Shown: positions 1-7,210, counted from the stretch's first letter. The stretch is 12,058 bases of DNA from Desulfobulbaceae bacterium UBA2775 (GCA_002352445.1 DEIL01000300.1:1-12058); one strand, 5' to 3'. Program-made: numbers and translations. The notes: generated by a model from the sequence alone, not told the origin.

Positions 1-652
1 TCTCTGCCGCAGCAGCGATTACGTCTCCAGTCCCCAAGTCAGCACCATTCTGATCATGCCAGGAGATATTCGGGCCGCATTCGGGGCAACCGTTTGGCTG
101 GGCATGAAATCGTCTGTCGGCCGGATTGTGATACTCTTTTTCGCAGGCAGGGCACATCGGGAAAACCTTCATTGAGGTCTTCGGCCGGTCATAAGGGATG
201 GTTTCAACTATTGTGAACCGGGGCCCGCAGTTGGTGCAGTTGATAAAAGGGTAGCAGAACCTGGGATCGGCGGGATCGGTTAATTCACTATAGCAGTCAT
301 CGCATAAAGCGATATCGGGCGGGATACTTGTGGTTGCTGCGTCTGTTGCGCTACTCGCAAGGATGGCAAACCCTTCCGGCAGAACATCAAAGGTAAAAGG
401 GCGACAGTCAACAGAAGTTAAGCGGGAGAGGGGTGGGGCTTCTTCAGATATTGCTTTGATAAAAGCTTTTAGTTTTTCGTTTTCGGCAATCGCCTGTACA
501 ATGACTCCGTCACCTGTATTAATTACAGTGCCGGTGACGGAGAAACGATAGGCTAAATTGTAAACGAAGGGTCGGAAACCTACGCCCTGGACAGTGCCTC
601 GGACAAGGATTTCGACCCCGGTTTGTTTATGCCTTCTGTTTGAATTTGACAC
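1..652 (-). CDS. hypF: Carbamoyltransferase HypF, N-terminal part (runs off window)
   Basis: HypF converts carbamoyl phosphate to a carbamoyl group carried on HypE, the source of the CN ligands on the Fe of [NiFe] hydrogenases. About 217 N-terminal residues are present and the frame stays open to base 1. I see an acylphosphatase-like domain with GTVQGVGFRPFV near residues 19-30, then two zinc-finger-like blocks of the C-x2-C-x18-C-x2-C type: CDDC...CTNC and CPAC...CPEC. The YrdC-like and Kae1-like domains expected in a full HypF of roughly 750 residues lie outside. No ATG is available: an in-frame stop occurs a few codons upstream, so GTG at 652-650 is the only canonical start before the conserved domain. 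This start lies inside the cytochrome b gene, a 26-bp overlap that suggests translational coupling. The Shine-Dalgarno match is weak. It is the last visible gene of the hydrogenase operon. Family call is firm; exact start is moderate. Confidence 0.93.
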   Translation of the reverse strand, partial: MSNSNRRHKQTGVEILVRGTVQGVGFRPFVYNLAYRFSVTGTVINTGDGVIVQAIAENEKLKAFIKAISEEAPPLSRLTSVDCRPFTFDVLPEGFAILASSATDAATTSIPPDIALCDDCYSELTDPADPRFCYPFINCTNCGPRFTIVETIPYDRPKTSMKVFPMCPACEKEYHNPADRRFHAQPNGCPECGPNISWHDQNGADLGTGDVIAAAAE

Positions 653-1274
653 CGGTAAACATAGAGGAAATTAGTCCCTCAGGATGTTTGGCGTCGTTCC
701 AGATCAGAAAGTAGAAATGGATAACGACAAAAAACAGAAACCACCACATAACGCAATGGTGGAGAAAACGGGCCCACTGCTGACTGCCAAGCAGTTTAAC
801 ACCCCACACCTGCCAGAACGACACCTCCGGGTAGAGCATATAAAAACCGCTGAGGATCATAAAAAGGGCGGCAAAATAGGTGATCAGATATGATCCGCCA
901 GCCAGAATATTGTGGCCCAGGCGATCGTCGTGACTGTCACTGATATAACTGTAGTGCAGCAGTATACGGTAAAGGTTCTTGATATTTCGTCCGGTAACAG
1001 GCAGGATATCCAGTATTCTTTCCTGTTTATTGCCAAAAATGTAGAGGAAAAGCCGGATAGCTACAGCTGAAGCGAAAGTATATGCTGCTATAAAATGGAT
1101 ATAGCGCATATATGTCATCGCCAAGGAAGTAGTACCCCCCTCTATCATTGTGTTTGTCCACGGATTATTGATATAGAACCCTGTCGTTACAAGAGAAATG
1201 ATGGACAGTACAAACATCCAGTGGAAGAGCCGAAGCAGTAGGCTCCAGCAGTGATGTTTTTCATATGTTGCCAT
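627..1274 (-). CDS. hyaC: [NiFe] hydrogenase cytochrome b subunit
   Basis: This is the di-haem membrane cytochrome b that anchors a periplasmic [NiFe] hydrogenase and carries electrons from its small subunit to the quinone pool (HyaC/HoxZ/HydC family). The 215 residues fit the family length. Four hydrophobic spans are visible at about residues 15-34, 54-80, 124-146 and 171-192. Candidate haem-ligand histidines sit in them: H18 in RLFHW, H60 in MRYIHF, H172/H173 and H186 in VVIHFYF. The ATG is preceded by a strong GGAGG site lying in the 13-base gap after the large-subunit stop, so both are surely co-transcribed. Its 3' end overlaps the start of hypF. The position directly after the large subunit matches the small-large-cytochrome b order of Hya and Hyd operons. 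Confidence 0.93.
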   Translation of the reverse strand: MATYEKHHCWSLLLRLFHWMFVLSIISLVTTGFYINNPWTNTMIEGGTTSLAMTYMRYIHFIAAYTFASAVAIRLFLYIFGNKQERILDILPVTGRNIKNLYRILLHYSYISDSHDDRLGHNILAGGSYLITYFAALFMILSGFYMLYPEVSFWQVWGVKLLGSQQWARFLHHCVMWWFLFFVVIHFYFLIWNDAKHPEGLISSMFTGVKFKQKA

Positions 1275-1287
1275 TATGTTTCCTCCA

Positions 1288-2988
1288 TTACAGAGCTTTC
1301 ACTCTCATTACTTCCTTGCCTTCAGGGTCCAGCATATGGACGGCACAGGCAATACACGGGTCAAAAGAATGGATGGTGCGAAGCACCTCAAGGGGTCTTT
1401 CCGGATCAGCAATCGGATTACCAATAAGAGAAGCTTCATACGGTCCAGGCTGACCTGCCGCATCGCGAGGTCCGGCATTCCAGGTAGAGGGAACCACACA
1501 CTGGTAGTTCTTGATCTTACCATCCTGAATAACAACCCAGTGCGATAGAATACCCCGGGGTGCCTCGTGAACACCGACACCACGCTGCTCACCTTTAGGA
1601 AATGTGGGAGGGTTGAAGATCTCCAGGTCACCGGAACCGATATTATTAACCAGCAGATCCCAGTGATCGAGACAGAGGTCAGCCATCATACTTGCACGGA
1701 CTGCTCGGGCGGCATGTCGACCAATAGTGGAGTGGAGAATTTCCGGTCCGACTTTGACCCCTGCAACTGAACTGATGCGATCAAGGACTCCATTTACACT
1801 TTTGACTGTGAGTTTATGACCCTGGGCATAGCCCACTACCATCTGGGCAAGAGGTCCAACCTGCATCGGTTTACCCTGGAAGCGTGGTGCTTTTATCCAT
1901 GAGTAGCGGCCTTCGTCTTCAAAGTCGGTATACTTGGGATCGGTGCTTGATTCCCAGGGATGCTTGGACCAGTCTCCATCGTACCAGGAGCGGGCAATGG
2001 ATTCCTCCACGTTCTCCTTGAGGTATGGATCAGCAAGACCGACGATCGGCTTCACACTTGCCAGGTCGCCACCAAAGATAGTGCCACCGGGAAGATCTGA
2101 TTTGGTGCCCGCTGCATCAGTAAACATATCCGGGGCTGCAAGATAGTTGGTGACACCGGCACCATAAGGAAGCCACTCTGCATAGAGGGCCCCAACAGCT
2201 ACGACATCAGTGACATAGACCATGTTGACGAAATCTTTGACCTCTGATATCAGTTGTTTGATATAGTAGAGGCGCTCCATGGTAACAGCGGTCTCATTGT
2301 CAGGATTGAGGTTAGTGGTTACACCGCCAACACCAAAATTCTGGATATGCGGGTTTTTACCGCCGATGATTCCTAAGGCCTGGGTTGCTTTGCGCTGGTA
2401 ATCGAGGGCCTCAAGATAATGGGATACCGCCATAAGGTTTGCCTCTGGCGGCAGTTTCATGGCAGAGTGGCCCCAGTAGGCATTAGCGAACGGTCCCAGC
2501 TGACCGCTTGCAACAAGAGCTTTAAGCTTATCTTTTACCGCCGCAAAACGTTTGGGGCTGTTGCCGGGCCAGTCGGAGAGACTGTCTGCGAGTTTTGCAG
2601 TGGCAACTGGATCCGCGTCAAGAGCTGAGACAACATCCACCCAGTCCAGGGCTGAAAGTGCATAAAAATGCACGATATGATCGTGCAGACAGTGGATTGC
2701 CTGAACCATATTACGGATCAACTGGGCATTCAGTGGAATTTCCAGTCCAAGTGCGTTCTCAACAGCACGAACAGAAGCAAGAGCGTGAACAGTAGTGCAG
2801 ACACCGCAGATACGCTGAGTAAACAGCCAGGCATCCCGGGGATCACGACCTTTAAGGATATTTTCCAATCCGCGAAACATCTGGCCGGAAGACCATGCTT
2901 TGGTGATCTCTCCCCCGTCTACTTCAACATCTATTCTTAAGTGACCCTCGATCCGGGTAATTGGATCAATGGTAATTCGCTGAGCCAT
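1288..2988 (-). CDS. hyaB: [NiFe] hydrogenase large (catalytic) subunit, group 1
   Basis: This is the catalytic subunit that holds the Ni-Fe(CN)2CO centre and splits or forms H2. It has 566 residues, normal for membrane-bound uptake hydrogenases. The N-terminal nickel motif RICGVCTTVHALAS gives Cys61 and Cys64; the C-terminal motif DPCIACAVH gives Cys545 and Cys548, ending in His551. Fifteen residues (MLDPEGKEVMRVKAL) follow the histidine, the usual peptide removed by the maturation protease after nickel insertion. No gene for that protease is in the window. There is no export signal, as expected for a subunit carried out with its Tat-bearing partner. The start ATG has a GGGAGGA ribosome site six bases away. 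It lies 137 bp after the small-subunit gene, an unusually long gap with a hairpin. The symbol hyaB is by role; hynB or hydB would be equally fair. Confidence 0.97.
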   Translation of the reverse strand: MAQRITIDPITRIEGHLRIDVEVDGGEITKAWSSGQMFRGLENILKGRDPRDAWLFTQRICGVCTTVHALASVRAVENALGLEIPLNAQLIRNMVQAIHCLHDHIVHFYALSALDWVDVVSALDADPVATAKLADSLSDWPGNSPKRFAAVKDKLKALVASGQLGPFANAYWGHSAMKLPPEANLMAVSHYLEALDYQRKATQALGIIGGKNPHIQNFGVGGVTTNLNPDNETAVTMERLYYIKQLISEVKDFVNMVYVTDVVAVGALYAEWLPYGAGVTNYLAAPDMFTDAAGTKSDLPGGTIFGGDLASVKPIVGLADPYLKENVEESIARSWYDGDWSKHPWESSTDPKYTDFEDEGRYSWIKAPRFQGKPMQVGPLAQMVVGYAQGHKLTVKSVNGVLDRISSVAGVKVGPEILHSTIGRHAARAVRASMMADLCLDHWDLLVNNIGSGDLEIFNPPTFPKGEQRGVGVHEAPRGILSHWVVIQDGKIKNYQCVVPSTWNAGPRDAAGQPGPYEASLIGNPIADPERPLEVLRTIHSFDPCIACAVHMLDPEGKEVMRVKAL

Positions 2989-3008
2989 ATGTGAATCCTC
3001 CCTAAATT

Positions 3009-3025
3009 ATGAGTACCTTACTCAT
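3009..3025 (-). promoter_or_regulatory. Perfect hairpin just upstream of the large-subunit ribosome site
   Basis: ATGAGTA and TACTCAT form a perfect 7-bp stem around a 3-base loop. On the transcribed strand it lies about five bases before the GGGAGGA ribosome site of the large-subunit gene, in the 137-bp gap between the two structural genes. There is no T-run, so it does not look like a terminator. It may influence mRNA processing, stability or the ratio of subunits. The structure is seen; the role is inference. Confidence 0.4.
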
Positions 3026-3125
3026 GAAAAGCTGTCACAAAAAACAATAACAGAGAAATCCATATTGAAATTGTGTGGTTGCATACACCTACAAGGTACT
3101 TATCCCGCTCATCGGGTTTAGTGCC

Positions 3126-4211
3126 TTATTCCTGGTCACTGCTTTTACCTTTTACCAATCGTTTACCAATTCCGACGGCGGCATGAATACCTACGGCAGC
3201 AGCTGTTACACCCAGTACTTTCTTACCGACTGAATCTGCGCCTGCGACAATGCCGGCAACAGGGATTGTAACATTTGGCAGTCTCTCATAGAAAGGTGTC
3301 ATGGTGTCCCAGAAATTTGGTTCGGTGCACCCTGTACAGCCATGACCGACACTTACTGGCCAAACACCTACATCGTTAAAGCGTACAGCCGGGCAGTTTG
3401 CAAATGTCTCAGGGCCCTTGCACCCAACTTTAAAGAGGCAGTAACCAAGTTTGTGGGCTTCGTCACCGTACTGTTCGACAAACCGACCTTCATTAAAGTG
3501 AGCTCTTCTCTCACAGTGGTCATGGATTTTACGCCCATAAGCAAAGAGCGGACGGTTCATGCTGTCCAGAGCCGGCAGTCTCTTGAAGGTAAGATAGTGG
3601 AGGATGGTTCCAAGAAAAGCAATCGGATTAGGTGGACAGCCGGGAATGTTTATAATAGGTGTGCCACCCACCAATTCAGGGTAGTCTTGAACTCCGGCGG
3701 CACCTGTAGGATTTGGTGAAGCAGCCTGTACGCCGCCAAAGGAGGCGCAGGTTCCAATGGAGATAATTGCCGAGGCCTTTGGAGCAACTTCCGCAAGTAT
3801 ATCCATCGCTGTTTTTCCAGCAATTTTACAGTAAATGCCGCCATCTTTTCTTGGGATGGCACCCTCTACTACCAGAATAAACGGATGTTTTTCAACTGTT
3901 TCCATCAGGTTGTGCTCTGCCTGATGTCCGGCAGCGGCCATTACAGTTTCATGATACTCAAGTGAAATAATATCGAGAATGAGACGAGCAAGGTCCGGGT
4001 GAGAGGCGCGGAGCAAAGTTTCTGTGCATCCTGTGCATTCCTGGAAATGGAGCCAGACAACCCGTGGCCGTTCCGCTGTTGCAGCGGCTTCCACAAGCTT
4101 TGGAATCATAGCATCGGACAGCCCTAAAGCGGCTGCAGCCATTGTGCACCCCTTGAGGAAACCGCGCCGATCAACTTGCGGATCCAGAGTCTTGTTTACC
4201 GTGTCTGCCAT
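3126..4211 (-). CDS. hyaA: [NiFe] hydrogenase small (electron-transfer) subunit, Tat-exported
   Basis: This is the iron-sulfur subunit that carries electrons from the Ni-Fe centre to the cytochrome b. It has 361 residues. A Tat signal, DRRGFLK at residues 14-20, is followed by an alanine-rich hydrophobic stretch. Cluster ligands are complete: proximal [4Fe-4S] Cys59, Cys62, Cys155 and Cys192; distal [4Fe-4S] His230, Cys233, Cys258 and Cys264; medial [3Fe-4S] Cys273, Cys292 and Cys295. The proximal motifs read ECTGCTE and GTCASFGGVQAA, with glycines where oxygen-tolerant enzymes carry two extra cysteines, so this is the standard oxygen-sensitive type. A hydrophobic helix at about residues 329-350 is the usual C-terminal membrane anchor. 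The ATG follows a strong GGAGGT site with ideal spacing. It is the first gene of the hydrogenase operon. The symbol is by role. Confidence 0.97.
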   Translation of the reverse strand: MADTVNKTLDPQVDRRGFLKGCTMAAAALGLSDAMIPKLVEAAATAERPRVVWLHFQECTGCTETLLRASHPDLARLILDIISLEYHETVMAAAGHQAEHNLMETVEKHPFILVVEGAIPRKDGGIYCKIAGKTAMDILAEVAPKASAIISIGTCASFGGVQAASPNPTGAAGVQDYPELVGGTPIINIPGCPPNPIAFLGTILHYLTFKRLPALDSMNRPLFAYGRKIHDHCERRAHFNEGRFVEQYGDEAHKLGYCLFKVGCKGPETFANCPAVRFNDVGVWPVSVGHGCTGCTEPNFWDTMTPFYERLPNVTIPVAGIVAGADSVGKKVLGVTAAAVGIHAAVGIGKRLVKGKSSDQE

Positions 4212-4298
4212 ATCAACCTCCTATTGCTTTGGCAACAATTATGCGCGAAGCGCGATTGCAACGACATCATCAATGCCGAAAAAAAGATAAATTGAATG

Positions 4299-4306
4299 TG
4301 TGCACA
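4299..4306. promoter_or_regulatory. TGTGCACA palindrome in hydrogenase leader region
   Basis: A perfect 8-bp palindrome about 90 bp before the small-subunit start codon, within an imperfect TTGA...TCAA frame. It contains the same GTGCA core as the larger inverted repeat nearby. It could be part of a regulator site, but a palindrome this short can occur by chance. Confidence 0.2.
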
Positions 4307-4333
4307 TCAAATAGCTTTGAGAAAAAGCCAAAC

Positions 4334-4363
4334 ATTGTGCAAACAGTGCGCTAGTTGCACAAT
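4334..4363. promoter_or_regulatory. Inverted repeat upstream of the hydrogenase operon (candidate operator)
   Basis: ATTGTGCAA at 4334-4342 and its exact reverse complement TTGCACAAT at 4355-4363 are separated by 12 bases. The repeat is centred about 138 bp before the small-subunit start codon. A further copy of the 10-mer TTGCACAATT is at 4540-4549, and a GTGCAA half-site is at 4381-4386. Spaced copies of one motif upstream of an operon suggest a dimeric regulator site. It does not match an FNR, CRP or sigma-54 signature. The regulator is unknown. Confidence 0.4.
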
Positions 4364-4443
4364 TAAACAACCTGGGTGTCGTGCAAGAGCCGCTCTAGAT
4401 AGAGTAACTGCAATAATTACCATTTGGCAGCGGAGATATCAAG

Positions 4444-4466
4444 GAAAAATTGGCCGTATTGGCCTC
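4444..4466 (-). terminator. Weak terminator candidate after pcnB
   Basis: On the minus strand GGCC, five bases, then GGCC form a 4-bp all-GC stem, followed at once by AATTTTT. It lies about 100 bp after the pcnB stop and before the hydrogenase regulatory repeats. The stem is short, so termination would be weak. The rest of the 350-bp gap (4212-4561) holds only the repeats noted here; I see no gene in it. Confidence 0.3.
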
Positions 4467-4539
4467 TCGGGGTAGTGACGGTTGAGAAGTTGGATATTTC
4501 AAGATGTTGACTTTGATGCTTTACATAAGGATGACATGT

Positions 4540-4549
4540 TTGCACAATT
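4540..4549. repeat. Further copy of the TTGCACAATT motif
   Basis: This repeats exactly the ten bases found at 4355-4364, the right half of the inverted repeat upstream of the hydrogenase genes. It lies just past the pcnB stop codon. It may be an additional upstream site for the same regulator; on its own it is weak evidence. Confidence 0.3.
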
Positions 4550-4561
4550 GGAACAACAGTG

Positions 4562-5935
4562 CTATTTCTTAAAGCCGAATATGGAGCCTTTACTCTTGTG
4601 GGAAAAGGCGGGTTTTGTTCTGTGGGTTGACGCTCTCCTGGTTGAAGATATTTTTGACTTGTTTTGTTCGGGGGGCGATTCAATTCTCAGTTGCTGCTCT
4701 GTGACAGGTTCTCCTCCAGTGGATTCAATATAAAAACTGTAGAAGAGTGAGCATTTGCTGAAGTAGCTTTTTTTCCGGAGCCACTTTGGCCAGCTGTTAT
4801 TTTTTCTATTGTGAATAAGAGAAGAAAGGTTAGTCAGCAGATTGACAATTTCCTGTCGGAGGGAACGGCGAAGATTGAGGTCGGTTCCAAGAGTCTGATC
4901 CAGTTCACTGCGCATCTGCTTTGATATCTGAAAAAGCTGCGGCCCTTTTCGGAAGGTGCTGAAAATCTGGTATCGGGACTCTGCCCAGGGAATAAGGATC
5001 AGGGCGAAGAAAAAGAAATCAGGCTGGCGGTGTATTTTGTGCTCCAGTGCTGTTGAATTAGTGCGATCTATAGTTTTGAACAGCCGAGAGAGTTGTGTTC
5101 TGGAATCAGTGCTACCTCGGGAACTTTTCGAAAGGATAGGGCGGTAGAGGGGGAAAAGGGCAGGGAAAATACCTGACTCCAATGCCAACTCAAACCAGGG
5201 GGAGGCAGCGCCGCTGTAGAAATCTTTAATGATTTCGTCACGCAGCCTGGAGGGCGGGCAGAAGGTCAGTTTGTCACTGTTTGAACAAATTGCTTTCCAT
5301 GTATGTTTTTCGATTGTAAAGTTATTCCTTGCACTGTGGCGAATGGCACGCATCATTCGGACAGGGTCGCGGGTAATTCTTTTTACGGGGGTGCCGACCA
5401 TTCGGACAATGGAGTTTTGGAGATCTTTTACTCCTTCCACATAGTCAATGATGGTGTTGTTTTCAATTTCATAAAATAGAGAGTTAATTGTGAGATCCCG
5501 GCGTTGCGCATCTTCACCCAGGGTGCCGAAGGTATTATTAGGGGCAAGAACCTGCTCCGGCCCGTCAATGTCGTGTTCACTTAAGGAACGCAGGGTCGAT
5601 ACTTCAATGACCTTACCTCTTTTAAAGAAGACTTGAACCAGTCTGAATCGTCGACCGATGGTGCAGCTGTTGGGGAAAAGTTTGCGTAATTGCCCGGGCT
5701 TTGCATTTGTGCTGATATCAAAATCTTTAGGTTTTTTTCCGAGATAAAGATCCCGTACTCCTCCCCCCACCAGATAACCGGTAAAGCCGGAACTATTCAA
5801 TTTTCTGAGTACGTGAAGAGCATCGGAGTCGATCATTTTCAGGGTGAGTGGATGGCGCTCGTGAGGTATTACCAGGGCATTGGCGCCATTGGTGGAAGGT
5901 TCGGTACCGGTGTCGGCTTTTTTGGGTAGGATCAT
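4562..5935 (-). CDS. pcnB: Poly(A) polymerase I (PcnB-type nucleotidyltransferase)
   Basis: This class II nucleotidyltransferase would add poly(A) tails to RNA 3' ends and so promote RNA decay. It has 457 residues, close to E. coli PcnB. Visible motifs are VIPHERHPL near residue 22, GGGVRD at 57-62, the metal-binding DFD at 71-73, GRRFRLVQV near 94, IEVSTLR with a likely third acidic residue (E111), RRDLTIN at 145-151 and DPVRMMRAIR at 190-199. The sequence follows PcnB more closely than tRNA CCA-adding enzymes, including the VIP...H lead-in and the basic, disordered C-terminal tail. A CCA-adding activity cannot be fully excluded from sequence alone. The ATG has no Shine-Dalgarno site; the only upstream in-frame sequence is the stop codon of the preceding gene, 18 bases away. 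It is therefore probably translated by coupling. Confidence 0.88.
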   Translation of the reverse strand: MILPKKADTGTEPSTNGANALVIPHERHPLTLKMIDSDALHVLRKLNSSGFTGYLVGGGVRDLYLGKKPKDFDISTNAKPGQLRKLFPNSCTIGRRFRLVQVFFKRGKVIEVSTLRSLSEHDIDGPEQVLAPNNTFGTLGEDAQRRDLTINSLFYEIENNTIIDYVEGVKDLQNSIVRMVGTPVKRITRDPVRMMRAIRHSARNNFTIEKHTWKAICSNSDKLTFCPPSRLRDEIIKDFYSGAASPWFELALESGIFPALFPLYRPILSKSSRGSTDSRTQLSRLFKTIDRTNSTALEHKIHRQPDFFFFALILIPWAESRYQIFSTFRKGPQLFQISKQMRSELDQTLGTDLNLRRSLRQEIVNLLTNLSSLIHNRKNNSWPKWLRKKSYFSKCSLFYSFYIESTGGEPVTEQQLRIESPPEQNKSKISSTRRASTHRTKPAFSHKSKGSIFGFKK

Positions 5936-5953
5936 GATTGGAGAGGATATCTG

Positions 5954-6940
5954 TTAAACCGCAGGTCTGAATCCTCGCCCTTCTTTATAAACTGATTCTG
6001 CCTGTTTTTTGAATTGCCTGAAAATTTCAGCGACAGAGAGAATTTTATCCATTTTGTAGGTGTTCTCTCCGGAGAAAATAAGTCCGTCTTTGGTATTGCC
6101 GTCACGGGCAAGTGCAAGTCGCGTGTTAATGCAGTAAAGATGGCTGCAGTTTTTAATACAAACATATGGGCATTTCCTGGTGCTGACGTCTTCACCTGCA
6201 TTCATCGCCTTGACAAACGGGTTATTCAGGGCACGGCCAGGGAGGCCGACCGGGCTGGAAGTCAGGACGATATCTTCCTTCTTTGCGTCCAGGTAGGCCT
6301 GTTTAAACTCATCGGCAACATCGCATTCTTCACTGAGGACAAAGCGCGAGGCGATCTGTACCCCGTCAGCACCATATTTATCCATCATTTCACCCATCTC
6401 GTAGCCATTGGTAATGCCGCCTGCTGCGATCAGAGGTACCTTTTTTATAACGTCCCTGACCGCTGGAAAAAGTTCCCTGAGAGGCTTGTCCGTACCGAGA
6501 TGTCCTCCGGCTTCTTTAGCTTCAACGATAACGGCGGATGCTCCAAGCCTTTCAGCAAGTTTTGCCAGGGGTGGTGATGAAACGATCATGACAATAGGAG
6601 TATTGTACTTTTTGCCGATCTTGAAGATGTCCCGAGAAAAGCCGGCTCCGGTTATTATCATATCAATGCCAGCGTCAATTGAACTCATCACCAGCTCGGT
6701 AAAGTCCTTCATGGCGTACATGATATTTACTGCGATCACACCGTCTGTGGCAGATTTTGCTTTTTTTATATCTTTGTTGAGTTCCTCCGAGGGTATGCCT
6801 GATCCTCCTATGACACCAATACCACCACACTCAGCAACAGGAGTGGCAAGTGCTGACGTGGAGACGCGTACGGACATACCCCCCTGTATTAGAGGAAATG
6901 AAGCGCAAAATTTACCGATTTTAAGTGAAGGCAATTTCAT
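5954..6940 (-). CDS. Nitronate monooxygenase / FabK-like FMN flavoprotein
   Basis: This is a TIM-barrel FMN enzyme of the 2-nitropropane dioxygenase family, which includes nitronate monooxygenases and the FabK enoyl-ACP reductases. It has 328 residues. Family signs include PLIQGGMS near residue 16, GGIGVIGG near 39, the EAGGH block with His147 as the likely catalytic histidine, AAGGI near 172 for flavin phosphate binding and GADGVQIASRF near 190. A cysteine-rich segment, C257-x3-C261-x3-C265-x4-C270, could bind a metal or an Fe-S cluster; such C-terminal cysteines occur in anaerobe relatives, but their role is unknown to me. The substrate cannot be assigned: nitronate oxidation, enoyl reduction or another flavin reaction are all possible. 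It is the first gene of a short operon with pcnB and has its own promoter upstream. The ribosome site sits in a small hairpin. Confidence 0.85.
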   Translation of the reverse strand: MKLPSLKIGKFCASFPLIQGGMSVRVSTSALATPVAECGGIGVIGGSGIPSEELNKDIKKAKSATDGVIAVNIMYAMKDFTELVMSSIDAGIDMIITGAGFSRDIFKIGKKYNTPIVMIVSSPPLAKLAERLGASAVIVEAKEAGGHLGTDKPLRELFPAVRDVIKKVPLIAAGGITNGYEMGEMMDKYGADGVQIASRFVLSEECDVADEFKQAYLDAKKEDIVLTSSPVGLPGRALNNPFVKAMNAGEDVSTRKCPYVCIKNCSHLYCINTRLALARDGNTKDGLIFSGENTYKMDKILSVAEIFRQFKKQAESVYKEGRGFRPAV

Positions 6941-6941
6941 G

Positions 6942-6955
6942 AGGAGACAACTCCT
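6942..6955 (-). promoter_or_regulatory. Hairpin containing the flavoprotein gene's ribosome site
   Basis: On the transcribed strand AGGAG, TTGT, CTCCT form a perfect 5-bp stem with a 4-base loop, ending one base before the ATG at 6940. The left arm is the only Shine-Dalgarno sequence, so folding would mask it. This could dampen or tune translation. The stem is short and may be incidental. Confidence 0.35.
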
Positions 6956-6985
6956 TTAATATGACATTATAGTATAGAAAATCAG

Positions 6986-7014
6986 ATAATGCCTCTCTTA
7001 CCCTGTTTTGTCAA
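6986..7014 (-). promoter_or_regulatory. Sigma-70-like promoter for the flavoprotein-pcnB operon
   Basis: On the minus strand a perfect TTGACA (7014-7009) is followed after 17 bases by CATTAT (6991-6986), four of six matches to TATAAT. A perfect TATAAT lies a little downstream (6971-6966) but lacks a spaced -35 box. The start codon is about 45 bases from the first -10 box. Confidence 0.6.
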
Positions 7015-7123
7015 GGGAGTATGGTATGGAAAATGGATGGAAAGATATTGCATTGGTCTGAATTTACAATAGAGAGAACGATATGGTGGAGACCTATTTG
7101 AGAATCGGTCGCTGCGGCTGTGC

Positions 7124-7152
7124 TTGACAAAAACATTGAATTGCGGTTAAAT
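7124..7152 (+). promoter_or_regulatory. Sigma-70-like promoter for hisS
   Basis: A perfect TTGACA (7124-7129) is followed after exactly 17 bases by TTAAAT (7147-7152), four of six matches to TATAAT. The predicted transcript would start near 7159, giving a leader of about 50 bases. With the minus-strand promoter at 6986-7014 it forms a divergent control region. I see no T-box or other attenuator in the short leader. Confidence 0.65.
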
Positions 7153-7200
7153 TCGCTGTTTTGTTAAAATCAATCACTCTTCTATCCCCCTCAGATTTTT

Positions 7201-7204
7201 GGAG
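7201..7204 (+). promoter_or_regulatory. Ribosome site that fixes the hisS start at TTG 7211
   Basis: GGAG lies six bases before TTG at 7211-7213. Another in-frame TTG at 7199 overlaps this site and has no ribosome site of its own, so the 7211 start is preferred. Confidence 0.65.
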
Positions 7205-7210
7205 ACAGTT

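Noticed and set aside
4212..4400. Sigma-54 promoter or FNR box for the hydrogenase operon
   Set aside because: I searched by eye for GG-N10-GC and TTGAT-N4-ATCAA; candidate GG...GC pairs had wrong spacing (12, 14 or 16), and TTGA...TCAA at 4293-4310 has poor inner symmetry.
4482..4733. Plus-strand open frame of 83 residues near the pcnB 3' end
   Set aside because: It mostly overlaps the pcnB C-terminal region in antisense, has no convincing ribosome site and resembles no known family.
6014..6959. Two plus-strand open frames (187 and 183 residues) opposite the flavoprotein gene
   Set aside because: They are antisense to a gene with clear family motifs, show no recognisable domain and reflect codon use of the real frame.
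7199..7210. TTG at 7199 as the hisS start
   Set aside because: It overlaps the GGAG ribosome site that serves the in-frame TTG at 7211, and the HisRS N-terminus aligns with the shorter form.
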